Shown here: one piece after another, positions 1 through 10,500 of the stretch
Layout: each line of letters starts with the position of its first letter
How positions within the stretch are numbered: position 1 is the stretch's first letter
Source: Asparagopsis taxiformis
Taxonomy: Eukaryota > Rhodophyta > Florideophyceae > Bonnemaisoniales > Bonnemaisoniaceae
Assembly: GCA_030407315.1 (NCBI GenBank)
Contig: JALQPE010000465.1
Coordinates: 1-64,000 of the forward strand
Direction: 5' to 3'
DNA length: 64,000 nucleotides
The notes under the pieces: generated by a model
Told to the model about the DNA's origin: nothing
The model's input: the letters and a program-made list of their open reading frames with translations, nothing else
The model's database searches: none
Made by a program: the position numbers and the translations under genes

Positions 1-107
1 CTTCGTAGAATTGCAGAAGAGGCAACACGAGCTGCACTACGCTCTGCGTTTACAGGAGTAAAGTTACGGTTTCAACTAACGTAACCATCGTTGAAACAGC
101 CACGGTC

Positions 108-1016
108 TTACCTTCCGCATAATGTCGAATAATGGGGTAGACTTCGCTGAATTTGTTTGTCGTGAACCTTTCTAGCGAAATCGAACAACACGCGATCTTC
201 CTGAAGGTTTGCTGCGTGTTTCGTCGACCCTGTCAGTTTGGCGACAGCGTACAACGTTGTCCATTCTGTCATGTAATTGCGAGCTTTGTCTGGATTGGAC
301 GTGTTCATGATAAAGGAGAAGAGATTAGGAGCTTCGCTTCTGCCTCCTCCTGTAGAAACAGGTCGTTGTCATCCGAATCGGAGTCGTTTGTTGCGGTGAC
401 GTTCTCATGATGGTCGGAAGCAGCGGGATGGCACAGTTTAGGAACTGTCGCAGCAGAAGTGACGGGGTCTCTGCCGGAGGATAGTACAATATCATCGTCG
501 CTAGGAGTAATACAAGCTTTTTGAACTTCTGGAACAATTGTTCCAGAAGTATACTTGAGTATATTGTTCTGCTGCCCACTATTGGCGTACGTCAAAGGGA
601 GGGTGGTATCCACAGAATTGCTCCCAGGTCTGAAGATATCCTGTGAAGACGAAGGAAGGGAGGACTGGATCTGGATCTGGGGTCTGCGAATTGGTAGCTA
701 TGGGAGCATGGGGAGGGTTCGAAGTGCTACCATACTCTGTTGCCGGGCGAGGATGATGGGTTTCTGGTGTATTGCAGTCCATTTCCTGAACGGCAAAAGG
801 ATTTGAGACTGTTCTGGATGTCGAGCGTCTAGTCCGATTGCGGACAGGGGCTACATAGTTGAAACGGAGCCTCGGGCCATTCCTAGACTTTCTCGGTCTA
901 GCCATATCTCGATAACCTGGATTGAGGTAGCACCTAGGTGCAAACAGCTGTTTGGAAGGGAGGGAAACGCTGTACGCCTCTATATTATGAGGATACAAAT
1001 CTCTATAGTCTATCAA
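108..1016 (-). pseudogene. Unrecognised broken coding region
   Basis: Three overlapping open stretches lie on the minus strand (1016-579, 613-305 and 308-108) in different frames, with protein-like composition: a basic patch near the start (MARPRKSRNGPRLR), a Pro/Thr-rich middle and a Ser/Asp-rich acidic end. They could be pieces of one gene joined by frameshifts or short introns. I recognise no domain. The region lies just outside the hairpin-rich repeat block, so it may belong to the same accessory island. The 3' side runs close to the window edge. An untranslated, random origin cannot be excluded. Confidence 0.22.
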
Positions 1017-1210
1017 TCTGTAGAAGAACGAAATTGGAAGGGGAGATCTCAGAGCTGACCGTTACAGTCGTTGCAGAGAACATGTTCTCTATTTCCATGG
1101 AAGCCAGGAAATAGTGCAAAGTACTGATGAGTATACATGAAGACTGAAAACTTAAAAGAATGACATAGCTTTTACCAGAATCGTAATTCATCCAATAGTG
1201 TTTACTTAGC

Positions 1211-1270
1211 AAGAAACACTGTCAAGTAGTGAAGGAGATGCCTCTCCTTCACTACTCGACAGTGTTTCTT
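1211..1270. repeat. Near-perfect 28-bp hairpin
   Basis: Arms 1211-1238 and 1243-1270 are inverted complements with one mismatch and a 4-nt loop (tgcc). The arm begins AAGAAACACTGTC. It is unrelated in sequence to the hairpin family that starts at 1351. It could be two abutting terminal inverted repeats, a small foldback element or a small-RNA precursor. Confidence 0.75.
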
Positions 1271-1350
1271 CCAGCTTCGCAACTGCAGACAGAGCACTCA
1301 GTGCAAACACTATACTCCATGGAGTGGCACGGAGAAGTTCCAGACTAGTC

Positions 1351-1466
1351 TAAAATTTGGTAATTTTTTGGGCTCAAAAATTACTGCAGTAAAACTGATC
1401 TAGCCAAGTGCACTTTGCTAGATCAGTTTTACTGCAGTATTTTGAGCCCAAAAAATTACAAATTTG
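1351..1466. repeat. Palindromic hairpin repeat, copy 1
   Basis: About 116 bp that fold back almost completely. The outer arm is TAAAATTTGGTAATTTTTTG, then GGCTCAAAAATTACTGCAGT and a stem ending CTGATCTAG around a centre AAGTGCACTTTG. Six other copies occur up to 11.8 kb (1753, 2213, 6545, 7083, 11165, 11677). It has the form of a MITE or foldback element with almost no unique centre. The right arm here has lost some bases compared with copies 4 and 6. Confidence 0.8.
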
Positions 1467-1740
1467 TGCCCCACTCGTAGTGACCGTATGGCTCGTACAC
1501 CGCCCTGCTTTGTCTCCCGTCCATATTCCATGAAACACTCACCACCATCGGTCAGCACCACGTGGGCAGCACCTTCTATAGTTCCTTTCAAATACGTTTC
1601 TGGACTGCTGGTGCACAACAGTCTCAATGTACTACGACGAACACCGTCGGAATATTCAGAAACATACATCATTAAAGCATCGAATGCGACGACTAGACGA
1701 AATGTGGAGCAGGAGCGGTGTCCAAATTGGGCAGACGGTC
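1467..1740. repeat. Diverged tandem copy of the 1795-2210 repeat
   Basis: This stretch parallels 1795-2210. Both begin just after a hairpin with GCCCCACTCGTAGTGACCGT, share the block CACGTGGGCAGCACCTTCTA, and end near a shared GGAGCAGGAGCGG motif. The middle is shorter and diverged. It carries no credible gene. Hairpin plus spacer therefore recurs in tandem: copy 1, this block, copy 2, the 1795-2210 block, copy 3. Confidence 0.65.
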
Positions 1741-1752
1741 GCCAGACTAGTC

Positions 1753-1794
1753 TAAATTTGTAATTTTTTTGGGCCCAAAAATTACCAAATTTTA
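1753..1794. repeat. Palindromic hairpin repeat, copy 2 (outer arms only)
   Basis: Only the outer arms of the family remain (TAAATTTGTAATT... and ...ATTACCAAATTTTA), meeting at gggccc. The inner stem with CTGCAG and GATCTAG is absent. The same short form occurs in the inverted partner at 7083-7125, so the deletion predates formation of the inverted repeat pair. Confidence 0.65.
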
Positions 1795-2212
1795 TGCCCC
1801 ACTCGTAGTGACCGTATGGCTCGTACTCCGTCCTACTTTGTACCAGCGACCTTATGCCATGGGACACTCACCACCACGAGTAAGCACCACGTGGGCAGCA
1901 CCTTCTATAGTTCGGTGCAATTATGTTTATCGACTATGGTGCACAACTGTCTGGATGCATCACGATGACTAATGTTCAAGATTGTATGAGGAGAGAAGTA
2001 GACGGACATAGATGCACGTCATGGTAATACCGGTTCGGTTTTGAACAGAGCTGCAATGCGCCGTCAATGTTCGTCAACAACATCCAGCGAAGAAGCGTAG
2101 TTTGGAATGTTTAGAAACATCAGTAAAGCATGGAATGTATGAACTTGACGTAGCCTGGGGCAGGAGCGGTTGTCCAAATCTGGAACAGGTGGGCGCCGGG
2201 TCGTACGTTGTC

Positions 2213-2319
2213 TAAAATTTGGTAATTTTTGCTCAAAAATTGCTGCAGTAAAAATGATCTAGCCAAGTGCACTTGGCTAGACACTGCAGTAATTTTGAGC
2301 CCAAAAAATACCAAATTTC
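2213..2319. repeat. Palindromic hairpin repeat, copy 3
   Basis: Full-type copy with outer TAAAATTTGGTAA arms, CTGCAG stems and a centre CCAAGTGCACTTGG, with small deletions on both arms. It lies on the inner side of the left long inverted repeat, immediately upstream of the ParB-like gene unit. Confidence 0.75.
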
Positions 2320-2329
2320 ACGCCCCTTT

Positions 2330-2844
2330 GTACTCTCTTCACGACTGTTCATTGGGTACTGATTGATTTGAACGCAACCGGTGAGTCTTTTGGCGCGTGG
2401 GCGCGAATTTATTCGCACCCCTTCAGTTAACCTTCCAAACGTTACGTCTACACGATTTCCTGTCACTCTCCTCTGCTACTCATCTACTACTCCTTGTAGT
2501 ACTCCAGCACCTCAAAGGCAATTCAGATCGTGCATCTCCCTGCTTCAGCCCAACTCCCCCTGCTTTCCAAGCTTCGCTCTTCGCATCTCTCTCTGCTTCT
2601 CCCGCTTTGCATCCATCTGTCTCCCCACAGTGACAGTGTCCCATCCCTCTCTCTCTCTTCAATCCTTGCTCTCCCGTGCCTCTCTTTCTCTTCACTCCCT
2701 GCCCTTTTCGTGCCCACTTCACCTCTATACACCGTTCAGAGTTCAAGAGCTTGTTTATCCCACCCACAAACATGTTTCATCGTCAACGCTCTCGTCTCGC
2801 AGCTGCATCTTCCCGCTCCAGCTCGGGAGCTGACAGTCCCCGCG
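2330..2844 (+). promoter_or_regulatory. Leader and promoter region of the ParB/dioxygenase unit
   Basis: About 500 bp with no convincing gene. From 2540 to 2760 the plus strand is strongly pyrimidine-rich (runs of CT and CTCT), the type of leader also seen just before the methyltransferase start (7440-7500) and before 12095. An in-frame open stretch from 2530 is Leu/Ser-rich and looks like translated leader rather than protein. A short alternative frame beginning with ATG at 2771 ends at 2861 and could be a frameshifted true N-terminus. Confidence 0.4.
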
Positions 2845-3225
2845 ATGCCCCGGGCTGGTAGCACGCTTGCGAACTACGAGTTCCGGCAGATGACACTTCC
2901 GATTGCGGACATTCATGTCACGGAAGAAACATCGCGCGAGGTTGATGAGTCGCATGTAGATGTGTTGTTTCAGAAGATGGTTCTTGAAGGCTTTCAGACC
3001 TCTTCCGTGGGCTCCGTGACTGTCGTTGGTCTAGCCCACGAGTCCGACGAAACACGCTTCTACATCGCGGATGGTCTCCATCGTCGTGGCGCTCTTGTCC
3101 GAGCCAAAGCGGAAGGAGTTGAACGTCTGGCTTCTATTGTGGACAGCGTTCCTGTTCAGGAAGCGTTCAGGCCAGATGGACAAGCCATGACGATGGAAGA
3201 CGTGCTCTACCTCAGCAGCGGCTGA
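2845..3225 (+). CDS. ParB-like (ParB/sulfiredoxin fold) domain protein, N-terminal fragment
   Basis: 126 residues from ATG 2845. The order of elements is that of ParB-like domains: a first strand with ADIHV, a helix (VDVLFQKM), then FYIADGLHRRGAL at about residues 72-84, which matches the family signature (hydrophobic-D-G-x-H-R-x-x-A/G). ParB-like domains bind DNA and can hydrolyse NTP or cut DNA, and in phages they often accompany DNA methyltransferases. The frame stops at 3225, but the next frame over carries a natural continuation (QQRLNELVHTVLP), so this is probably the first part of a longer protein cut by a 1-nt frameshift around 3210. An earlier start at 2771 in another frame is possible. 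Confidence 0.6.
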   Translation: MPRAGSTLANYEFRQMTLPIADIHVTEETSREVDESHVDVLFQKMVLEGFQTSSVGSVTVVGLAHESDETRFYIADGLHRRGALVRAKAEGVERLASIVDSVPVQEAFRPDGQAMTMEDVLYLSSG

Positions 3226-4460
3226 ACGAACTGGTGCACACGGTTTTACCGACCACCATCCGCGACCGTATTCATGCTATCATCAGCATATACAACTGCA
3301 ACAACTGCAACTTGAAGTACGCGAAGGAAGGGGAAAGGAAACTCTCCAGTATGACAGCTTCGCAGCTGTGCAACTGGTTCTTCCAGCGTCACTTCAGTGG
3401 CATACTCAGGAAGAGTACGGTGACGTCTATCGTCAATGTGGCTCTGAACATGAGACGTTCACCACGCACGTACGAGGCGTACAAGATGGCCTCTGGTAGG
3501 AAGGAAAATGAGGTTGGAATCAGCCTTCTAGTGCTGAAGGACACCGCGTTCACAAAGGCTGAGGACCGTGCCAGTGAGCTGATGGTTAGGTGCATTCACT
3601 ACCGCTCTGTGAAATTGCTCCAGTCCTTTGGTCGCATCCCAGGTCTCCAGCTCAGGGTGTATCTCAATTACATCAGAGATTTCTACCTGGTAATCCGTGA
3701 AGTCGCACCCAAGGTTGGGATGACTACGGACGAGCTGGCAGACCTGGAGGACCTCGAACCGGATGGAACGGACATGATCCCGACCTGGAAATCCGTGTTC
3801 AAGCGCATGGTTCAATATGAAGAAGAACCTGTGCCGAAACAGGAGAAGAACCACGAGCGTCGCCGAGAAGATTTCCGAACCGTCATCCTGCAACGTTTCA
3901 ACATTGCACCGGATCGTGAGACTCCGCCCCCTCCTCCCGGAGCATCTGGCGATGCAGTGCTTGCCACTGCGGCCAGTCAAGGCGCAAAAGATGTGGGGAA
4001 GGAGAGCGAGAAAGCGGCAGAGAGCGTTCCTGCTCCTGCCCCTGTGGCATCAGCCACTCCTCCGAAGTCACCATCACAGGTGACTCGGCAGGCTCGCTCT
4101 CCGACCCAATTCGGGGAGAATATCATGGAACCTCTCCCCGTTCCCCTTCCCTCACAACCCCTTCCTGAGGACGAAATCAATCCGATGGACAGTTCTCCTC
4201 CTGACTCCCAAGCCAAGCCGGACTCAACAGCCCGGGCCCCTTCCCCCTCCAAACCCAACTCTCCCCCTCCCCTTCCCCTCACAACCCGACTCACCCCCCC
4301 CGCTCCCCCATGGCCGTCTCCCCACCCACGTCTGCTCCTGTTCCCGACTCTGCTATCGCCACGGAACAGCAGAACCCCGAAACCTCGGTTGAAGCTTCTC
4401 AACCGCAGGGGGTGGTGGGGGGACAGTAGTTTCACGCTCTGTGCGCATTCCGCCCGATGA
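3213..4460 (+). pseudogene. Continuation of the ParB-like protein (helical region and Pro-rich linker)
   Basis: Open from before 3213 with no ATG at its head; residues QQRLNELVHTVLP fit on directly after the ParB-like domain. A helical segment of about 200 residues (RKLSSMTASQLCNWFFQRH, then KMASGRKENE and IHYRSVKLLQSFG) could be the helix-turn-helix part that follows many ParB domains; I cannot confirm it. From about 3915 it becomes a Pro/Ser/Ala-rich linker. After the C8 run near 4294 the sensible protein moves to another frame (MAVSPPTSAPVPD from 4312), so the last 50 residues of this frame are probably spurious. Homopolymer indels point to decay or sequence error. Confidence 0.45.
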
Positions 4461-6283
4461 AACTACGCCACGCCCCTTTCCCTGCTCGCTTGGATCACAC
4501 TGTCGCTTCCCCGGCTATGCCGCTGTGCACAAATAGCACAGCGTGCAACATTCAGCCAGTACACAACCTGTGCGACTATCCTCGAGTATATCACCTCATC
4601 CCCATCAAGTACCTCAACAACGGTGAGCGAGACATGGTGTTCGTCTGCTCCCGTGAGTGCTACGATGGCCGTCAACCGGATGACCCCCCTTCTTGGACCC
4701 CTCCTGCAGGGGTCACGTTACAAGAAGCGTGGGAAGGTGATGCGTACAATCCTTTCGAAAAGGACGCGTCCTCTACCGAGTCTGCTGAAGAAAAGGATAA
4801 GCAGACCGGTGAGGCTCCGCGGAGTACGATGGGAGGGAAGGCGCCCATATCCCGGGAACCAGCCAAGAAAACTGCCTCTGGAACACCGCGGCGGGGAGAA
4901 AAGAGGAGGAGAGAGCCGACCACTCCTCCTCCGACTCGGATGACTCGGTCCAAGACCAGAAGTGCCGCTATCGCAGAGCAACTCATCGCTCTCGGTAGCC
5001 CGTCTTCTCCCCCTGTCTCCCTTCCGCTTCCTGCACAGCCACCCTCATCTGGCGAAAAGGAGCGTGAAGGTGAGATAGAAGACGGCGAAACCCCTACAAA
5101 GACGAAGGTGACTTCCAAGGGGTTTCGGGTACACAGGTATGAGGACGAGCAGCCACCGCCACCTTCCTTTCTCACGGAGCAGACCACGCTTGCCCAAGCT
5201 GCTACGTTCGTGCGTTCAATTTCGGGTCTGCTCCATCCTGAACACCGCTCTGGGTTCATCATGACGAGTGGGGAGGTGGAGGAGATCAGGGAGGATATCA
5301 ACTCCGCGGCTGGTGGTACATCCGAGGAGAGGATTGTTTATTGGGAGCGGGCAAGGGCTAGTATTGATTTCGATGGATACATCGTCCTCGAAGACATACT
5401 AGGAGCTTCCGATGTACGGTCTGCAATCCACGAACTGCTCTCTGGGTTTGCCCAAAAGTTCGATGACAATGTGGAAGGGGCGTGGGGCACGATTCTGAAC
5501 TCCGGTTCAGCTGCCCAGGATGCCCGGGGTGGCGCGTCTCGCCAGCGGTACATGACCCCCCGCTCGGCTGTCATTGAAGACCTCGACGGGGAGGAATCCA
5601 TGTCGCTGGCTCATGACAAGGTTTCCGTGGATGTCATCCTCGCAATTATAGCGGAAATGTTGCACTTGGAGGATTCCGTTTCATCTTTGAACGGATTCAA
5701 GAAAGGCTCCAAGCTGCGCTTTGGGAGGACAGGACTTCGGATGCTCCTGACGGGTTCCAACTGTACTCGTCAGATCCCGCATCTCGACTTCACGTACCCA
5801 GGACCGCCACGCGAGGAACCGAACCGCTATTGTGGGACCCCTGCACCAGACCCAGACTATTCTTTCATAGCTACTGGTGCAGTTGGGTCCCCAATTCTGG
5901 TACGACCGCGGAGTCATGCCTTCCTCAACGCCCCTCGTGATGCCTTCCTGGCTATCTGGCCCCATCTCCATCCAAAATTGGTTTGGATTCCACCCTTCTC
6001 TGTTCTCGTGACTCGTGGTGACGTAGAGCACGCTGGTGCGGGATGGCAGGATTACGACTTCGTGAAGGACAAAATTTCTAAGACTGGAGTACAATACGGT
6101 CATCACATTCGAGTCCATAGCATGGCTGTACGTGATTCTTCCGAGCTAGTCAATGATCTCGTCTACGCACCGGTGCAGAGTGACGACCCCAATCGTCTGC
6201 CGAAACCTTACGAGTTCGCACACGACTTTGAGTCGGACGATGAGGTACCGGATAGTAGTGAAGATTACATCACAGTTGAGTAG
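4457..6283 (+). CDS. 2-oxoglutarate/Fe(II) dioxygenase-like protein with N-terminal Cys-rich finger
   Basis: 608 residues from ATG 4457, overlapping the end of the previous frame. Near the start is a Cys/His cluster (CNIQPVHNLC, then VFVCSREC); a frame-shifted stretch at about 4425-4525 supplies more of it (CSLGSHCRFPGYAAVH), so the finger spans a break. Residues 90-230 are charged and low complexity with basic patches (RRGEKRRR). The C-terminal half has the double-stranded beta-helix order: PHLDF with an HxD pair at H442/D444, GAVGSPILVRPRSH, then TRGDVEHAGAGW with distal H525 and IRVH with R552, fitting Fe(II) and 2-oxoglutarate ligands of phytanoyl-type dioxygenases. The substrate is unknown; a modified DNA base or protein is possible given the neighbours. 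It was probably one protein with the ParB-like part upstream. Confidence 0.6.
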   Translation: MKLRHAPFPARLDHTVASPAMPLCTNSTACNIQPVHNLCDYPRVYHLIPIKYLNNGERDMVFVCSRECYDGRQPDDPPSWTPPAGVTLQEAWEGDAYNPFEKDASSTESAEEKDKQTGEAPRSTMGGKAPISREPAKKTASGTPRRGEKRRREPTTPPPTRMTRSKTRSAAIAEQLIALGSPSSPPVSLPLPAQPPSSGEKEREGEIEDGETPTKTKVTSKGFRVHRYEDEQPPPPSFLTEQTTLAQAATFVRSISGLLHPEHRSGFIMTSGEVEEIREDINSAAGGTSEERIVYWERARASIDFDGYIVLEDILGASDVRSAIHELLSGFAQKFDDNVEGAWGTILNSGSAAQDARGGASRQRYMTPRSAVIEDLDGEESMSLAHDKVSVDVILAIIAEMLHLEDSVSSLNGFKKGSKLRFGRTGLRMLLTGSNCTRQIPHLDFTYPGPPREEPNRYCGTPAPDPDYSFIATGAVGSPILVRPRSHAFLNAPRDAFLAIWPHLHPKLVWIPPFSVLVTRGDVEHAGAGWQDYDFVKDKISKTGVQYGHHIRVHSMAVRDSSELVNDLVYAPVQSDDPNRLPKPYEFAHDFESDDEVPDSSEDYITVE

Positions 6284-6544
6284 GTAGGATTTCACCTATA
6301 GGTTGCTCTCAACTAAAGTTTCTATTGTTTTCTTAATGTTCCTCCATTGCTTCACCTGTAGCATAGTATACTATATACTAACAGTATACTCTTCCCCATT
6401 GCTTACTGACAACTTGTGACATTCTGTGATCTACGATATTGTTTTCCTCTCAACCCAGACTAACGAGTGCGTATCCATGAGCTAAGAGCGCTCCCGACCT
6501 CAGCAGTACCTCTACTTTGTCTTTTCCAGCTGCTATTCAGGTCC
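6284..6544. other. 3' flank of the dioxygenase gene
   Basis: 260 bp between the stop codon and hairpin copy 4. It is AT-rich with a small inverted motif around AGTATACTATATACTAACAGTATACT (6364-6389, given as a position with key halves AGTATACT). I see no coding potential; it probably holds the polyadenylation region. Confidence 0.35.
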
Positions 6545-6665
6545 TAAAATTTGGTAATTTTTTGGGCTCAAAAATTACTGCAGCAAAACTGATCTAGCCA
6601 AGTGCACTTTGCTAGATCAGTTTTTACTGCAGTAATTTTTGAGCCCAAAAAATTACCAAATTTTA
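6545..6665. repeat. Palindromic hairpin repeat, copy 4
   Basis: A nearly complete copy with arms TAAAATTTGGTAATTTTTTG...AAATTACCAAATTTTA, CTGCAG in both stems, GATCTAG near the centre and loop CCAAGTGCACTTTG. It marks the inner edge of the right long inverted repeat, just downstream of the dioxygenase gene. Confidence 0.8.
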
Positions 6666-7082
6666 GACCCATCCGGCGCCCACCTGTTCCAGATTTGGAC
6701 AACCGCTCCTGCCCCAGGCTACGTCAAGTTCATACATTCCATGCTTTACTGATGTTTCTAAACATTCCAAATACTACGCTTCTTCGCTGGATGGTCGTTG
6801 ACGAACATTGACGGCGCATTGCAGCTCTGTTCAAAACCGAACCGGTATTACCATGACGTGCATCTATGTCCGTCTACTTCTCTCCTCATACAATCTTGAA
6901 GATTTAGTCATCGTGATGCATCCAGACAGTTGTGCACCAATAGTCGATAAACATAATTGCACCGAACTATAGAAGGTGCTGCCCACGTCGTGCTTACTCG
7001 TGGTGGTGAGTGTCCCATGGCATAAGGTCGCTGGTACAAAGTAGGACGGAGTACGAGCCATACGGTCACTACGAGTGGGGCA

Positions 7083-7125
7083 TAAAATTTGGTAATTTTT
7101 GAGCCCAAAAAATTACCAAATTTTA
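7083..7125. repeat. Palindromic hairpin repeat, copy 5 (outer arms only)
   Basis: Short form without the CTGCAG stem, mirror of copy 2. It lies near the outer end of the right long inverted repeat and is the last repeat before the methyltransferase-SET gene. Confidence 0.65.
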
Positions 7126-7146
7126 GACTAGTCTGGCGACCGTCTG

Positions 7147-7502
7147 TAGCTAATGGGGCTTGAATTTAGGTGCAGTGTCTCTGTATTATTAGTGAAGCTA
7201 GCTCAAGGTTGTGGAGATTTTGTTTAATGCACTGTCATGATACAGAATGCGCCCAAGCTGCATACCCGTTCAAAACATTGCACCCCTTCACCAATCTTCA
7301 ACAACAAAACTCCAAACTCTTTCATCATCCCGCGACCCCTCGTCAGAAATCGGGGCTTCCATAAATTCCAATTTCAAATTTTGCGGGCGCGCGGAAAAAT
7401 CTCCTTGCCGTCCTGTCAGGCACATGTGCCGGATTGCATTGCAATCTTCTCTACCAATCTATCGCATTCTCTCTTCTCCCTCGTTCCCGAGCATCCCCTG
7501 AA
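7147..7502 (+). promoter_or_regulatory. Upstream region of the methyltransferase-SET gene
   Basis: About 355 bp without a credible gene. A TATA-like CCATAAATT lies near 7359, and a pyrimidine-rich leader (CTTCTC, TTCTCTCTTCTCCCTCG) runs to the ATG at 7503. This matches the leader type seen before the ParB unit. Confidence 0.35.
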
Positions 7503-10500
7503 ATGGCGCAGCCACAACCCCGGCACGGGCTTGTCGAAACGTACAGCGAAGATGGGCCGATGCATCCATCTGACAAGTACGGAAACGGAACCATTCTATG
7601 GGTTGATCCCGCTCGCGTTGTTTCAATTCCTGCTATCGCAGGGGCTAGCACCCCAGCCTCCGATGTCACATCCGTAGTGCATCTGGATTTCGAACGTCTC
7701 TATCTGTACGGTAGCATTGCGGACAATGGTGACGTAACCTTGGTGGGAGGCATGGACGTGTGCGAGGAGGTGTGGTCGCGCCCCCGACGGAACACATCGA
7801 GATATTTACTTCGCATGAGCTACGAATCTATTACTACCAAACCACATACGCTTGCCTCTATTCTCTTTCATCTCCTGGAGAGGGAAAGGATTATTCCGTT
7901 CTACGAAAGTGTAGCAATAGTCGCTCACATGCGAGACTGTTGGCATGAAGCTGAGAAGAAAGAGGATCATGTGCCCCTTGCAGAACGTTCGCTCACAGCG
8001 TTTCGAAGGGCTGTGAGCAGTATGTACAAGTTTGACCTGCCAGCGAATGCTTCAATCGTTCTGGATAAATGGTTCTCGTATGCCTACCATCGTCACACCT
8101 TTAACATTGTGCAAGCAGTCCGAAACTTCACCATTTCTGCTGGTGAAGATGGTAGTGTAGATATAGACACACGGGTATGGGATCTATTCCTCACGAGCTG
8201 TGGGTTGCTGGATTTATCCGTATCCTTCTTTATTCCCGTGTTTGTCCATGAGCGTGATGAGCAATCAGCAGAGGATCCACTCAAAAACTCTCAGAGTCCT
8301 GGACCACCACTTCCAGTTCAGAAAGAGTTCTACACCGAGCATAACTTCTCCCAGTCCGCGATTGGTCGAGATGCCTTCTCAAGACAATCACTAGCATGCC
8401 AATTCTTCGTTTCACAGACCCAGGAGCGCGCTTCGCATCAAGATAGCTGGACAACTCCGAGACTTACCACAACTTTCGAGAGGGTTGTATTTCTCATGGC
8501 ATTGATACAAATGGACCGAGACTGGAAGTTGCAGGCAGAATCCCGGCCACGCTCACGTACAAGAACGAGGTCTTCGAATAGACCCACGCCGCTTCTCAAG
8601 AAGGATAGTCCGTGGACTGCCCAGCGTCTTGGATATGGTATTCATGTGATTCTGAAGTCATGGGATGTATTGGCAAAGTCGCTAGGGGCTACCAATACCG
8701 AGGAGCTCTTGCAACCGTACCTTCTGTACGACCAGAGAGTATTCACGTACCACGTCCTGGACTCGGAAAATAGGGGCTTCGCACCGCTTCGAGAGCTGAA
8801 GACTTTGTTGCACGGCAGAGGAGCTGTTCGAAGAGTGCAGCACTCGGCAAGCATCTCGAGTGCGGCTGTCCATCGTACGCTGCTGCAAGATGCTCAGATG
8901 CGCCTCTGCGCAACGTCCTTCTGGGAGCACATAATGACGATCTGTCGGCACAAAGAATTGTTCGACCAAACCGTTTCTTCACCGCGAGCAATACCTTTCC
9001 TACAGGGCTTCCAGGCGTCGACTGGTTCCCCGGATGCTGGGAGGTTTACGACTATTCGGGCTCTGGGTATGGTTGAAAGGCAACTCACGGCATTCAGCCT
9101 CACAGAAGAGCCACAATCAACGCCCGACCCTAATGAGGAGCTGTTCGGAGACACTGAGAGAACAGCTTCTCCAGTACGGGATTCTCCGCCCGGCGGGAAC
9201 GGAACGAGCCCGAATGCTAAACGCAGACGACTAGATGAAAGCCCTTCTGGTGCAGGAAGCTCGAGCAGGAATAGCGGTAACAGCGGTACCGCCGAAGCGG
9301 CCAGAGCTGATATAAAATCCATGCGTGCAGAAGATGAAGTGTTGATTCCTCCAGAAATGGACAACATGAAAGGATCTGTCCTGCATACTTTCAACTGCAG
9401 CTTCAGAGACCTTTTGAAGAACTATGACGCTGTTGACAATCCTCGAAAGCCGCAAATCCGGGAAGGTGCTCAGTTGGTACTCACTGACCCGCCGTACAAT
9501 ACTAGGCGTATGTCTGGCAGAGGAAACTCTGGTTACGATGTCCTCCGTCAGGAAGAAATCGAAGACACGGTAGCTGAAATTTCCAAGGTGACGCGCAAGG
9601 GTGGTCATGTTCTCATATTCACATCTGCTGCTCTGTTCTACAATTGGGTATACGAGCTTCGCAAAGTGAAATACTCTACGGGTAGTCCTATGTTCGCGGT
9701 TGATTCGCAGCCTATCGTCTGTACTCGGAGCCCCACCCATTTTACTTCGCCTCCATATAGGATTACAACCAGTTTGTTAAATATGGTCGAGCTGGTTGTA
9801 CATGCTACGAAGCTGGGTAAGGGTAAAGAAGGCTGGGGGATGGTGAACTACCGAAATGCAGGATACATCCCTTCTAGGTTCAAGGCTTGGACAAATGTCA
9901 TCGACAACATCCCGCGCATCACAGCATCGGAGACAGTGAAATATTTGGACAAGGACAAGAAAAAGGTTACGTTGCGCCCCGAGCAGAAGACCGTAGCTCT
10001 CATGCAAGAGCTCATTGGACGTTTCTCAAACCAGGGAGACTTGGTCGTGGACATGTTTGCTGGCACTTTCTCTACTGCAGTTGCATGCCTTACTATGCAC
10101 CACGGTCAGTACAGGAGGTTTGTGGGGTGTGAGAAGTTCACGGACTGCTTTGAACTATCCCTTCCTAGAGTCAATCTTGCATTTCTGCAGCAGGTCTCCA
10201 TTGGGAACTTTGCTCAACAGTCCACGCCCGCCCTGCAGCAGCTGGCCACTTCTCAACTCGGAACTTCCGATGACGATTCCCACTCGAAGAACCCCTCCAG
10301 TTTACCAAGTTCGACACAACTTCCACCCCACCTCATCAGCTTTCTGACCGCCATTTGGTGCATCCCAGACCAGCACAATGACTTGATAGACCTTCCTATT
10401 CACAAATGGCCACAATCACTGCTGGGCTTGTTGTCCACCATGGATAGTAAAACCCTGCTATCAATTGATGCAATGGCACACAATGTATACGTTGCAACTT

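Larger units (their letters stand above)
1732..2323. repeat. Left long inverted repeat of the 5.4-kb ParB/dioxygenase unit
   Basis: Beginning with CAGACGGTCGCCAGACTAGT, this about 590-bp block reappears inverted at about 6543-7146, including both hairpins and the spacer between them. The two copies have small indels and substitutions (this copy has an expanded T-run near 1761-1767 and a shortened copy-3 hairpin). Together they enclose the genes at 2.8-6.3 kb, as the terminal inverted repeats of a composite transposon would. Confidence 0.7.
6543..7146. repeat. Right long inverted repeat of the 5.4-kb ParB/dioxygenase unit
   Basis: Inverted partner of 1732-2323. It contains hairpin copy 4 (6545-6665), about 415 bp of spacer matching 1795-2210 in reverse, hairpin copy 5 (7083-7125), and ends with GACTAGTCTGGCGACCGTCTG, the complement of the left start. 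The open frame inside it is only the translated repeat. Confidence 0.7.

Noticed and set aside
2530..2844. In-frame extension of the ParB-like protein upstream of ATG 2845
   Set aside because: The translation is a Leu/Ser-rich product of a pyrimidine-rich leader with no domain; it looks untranslated.
6908..7108. 66-codon open frame repeated at 1769-1972
   Set aside because: It is only the translation of the long inverted repeat; the two copies are not selected as protein.
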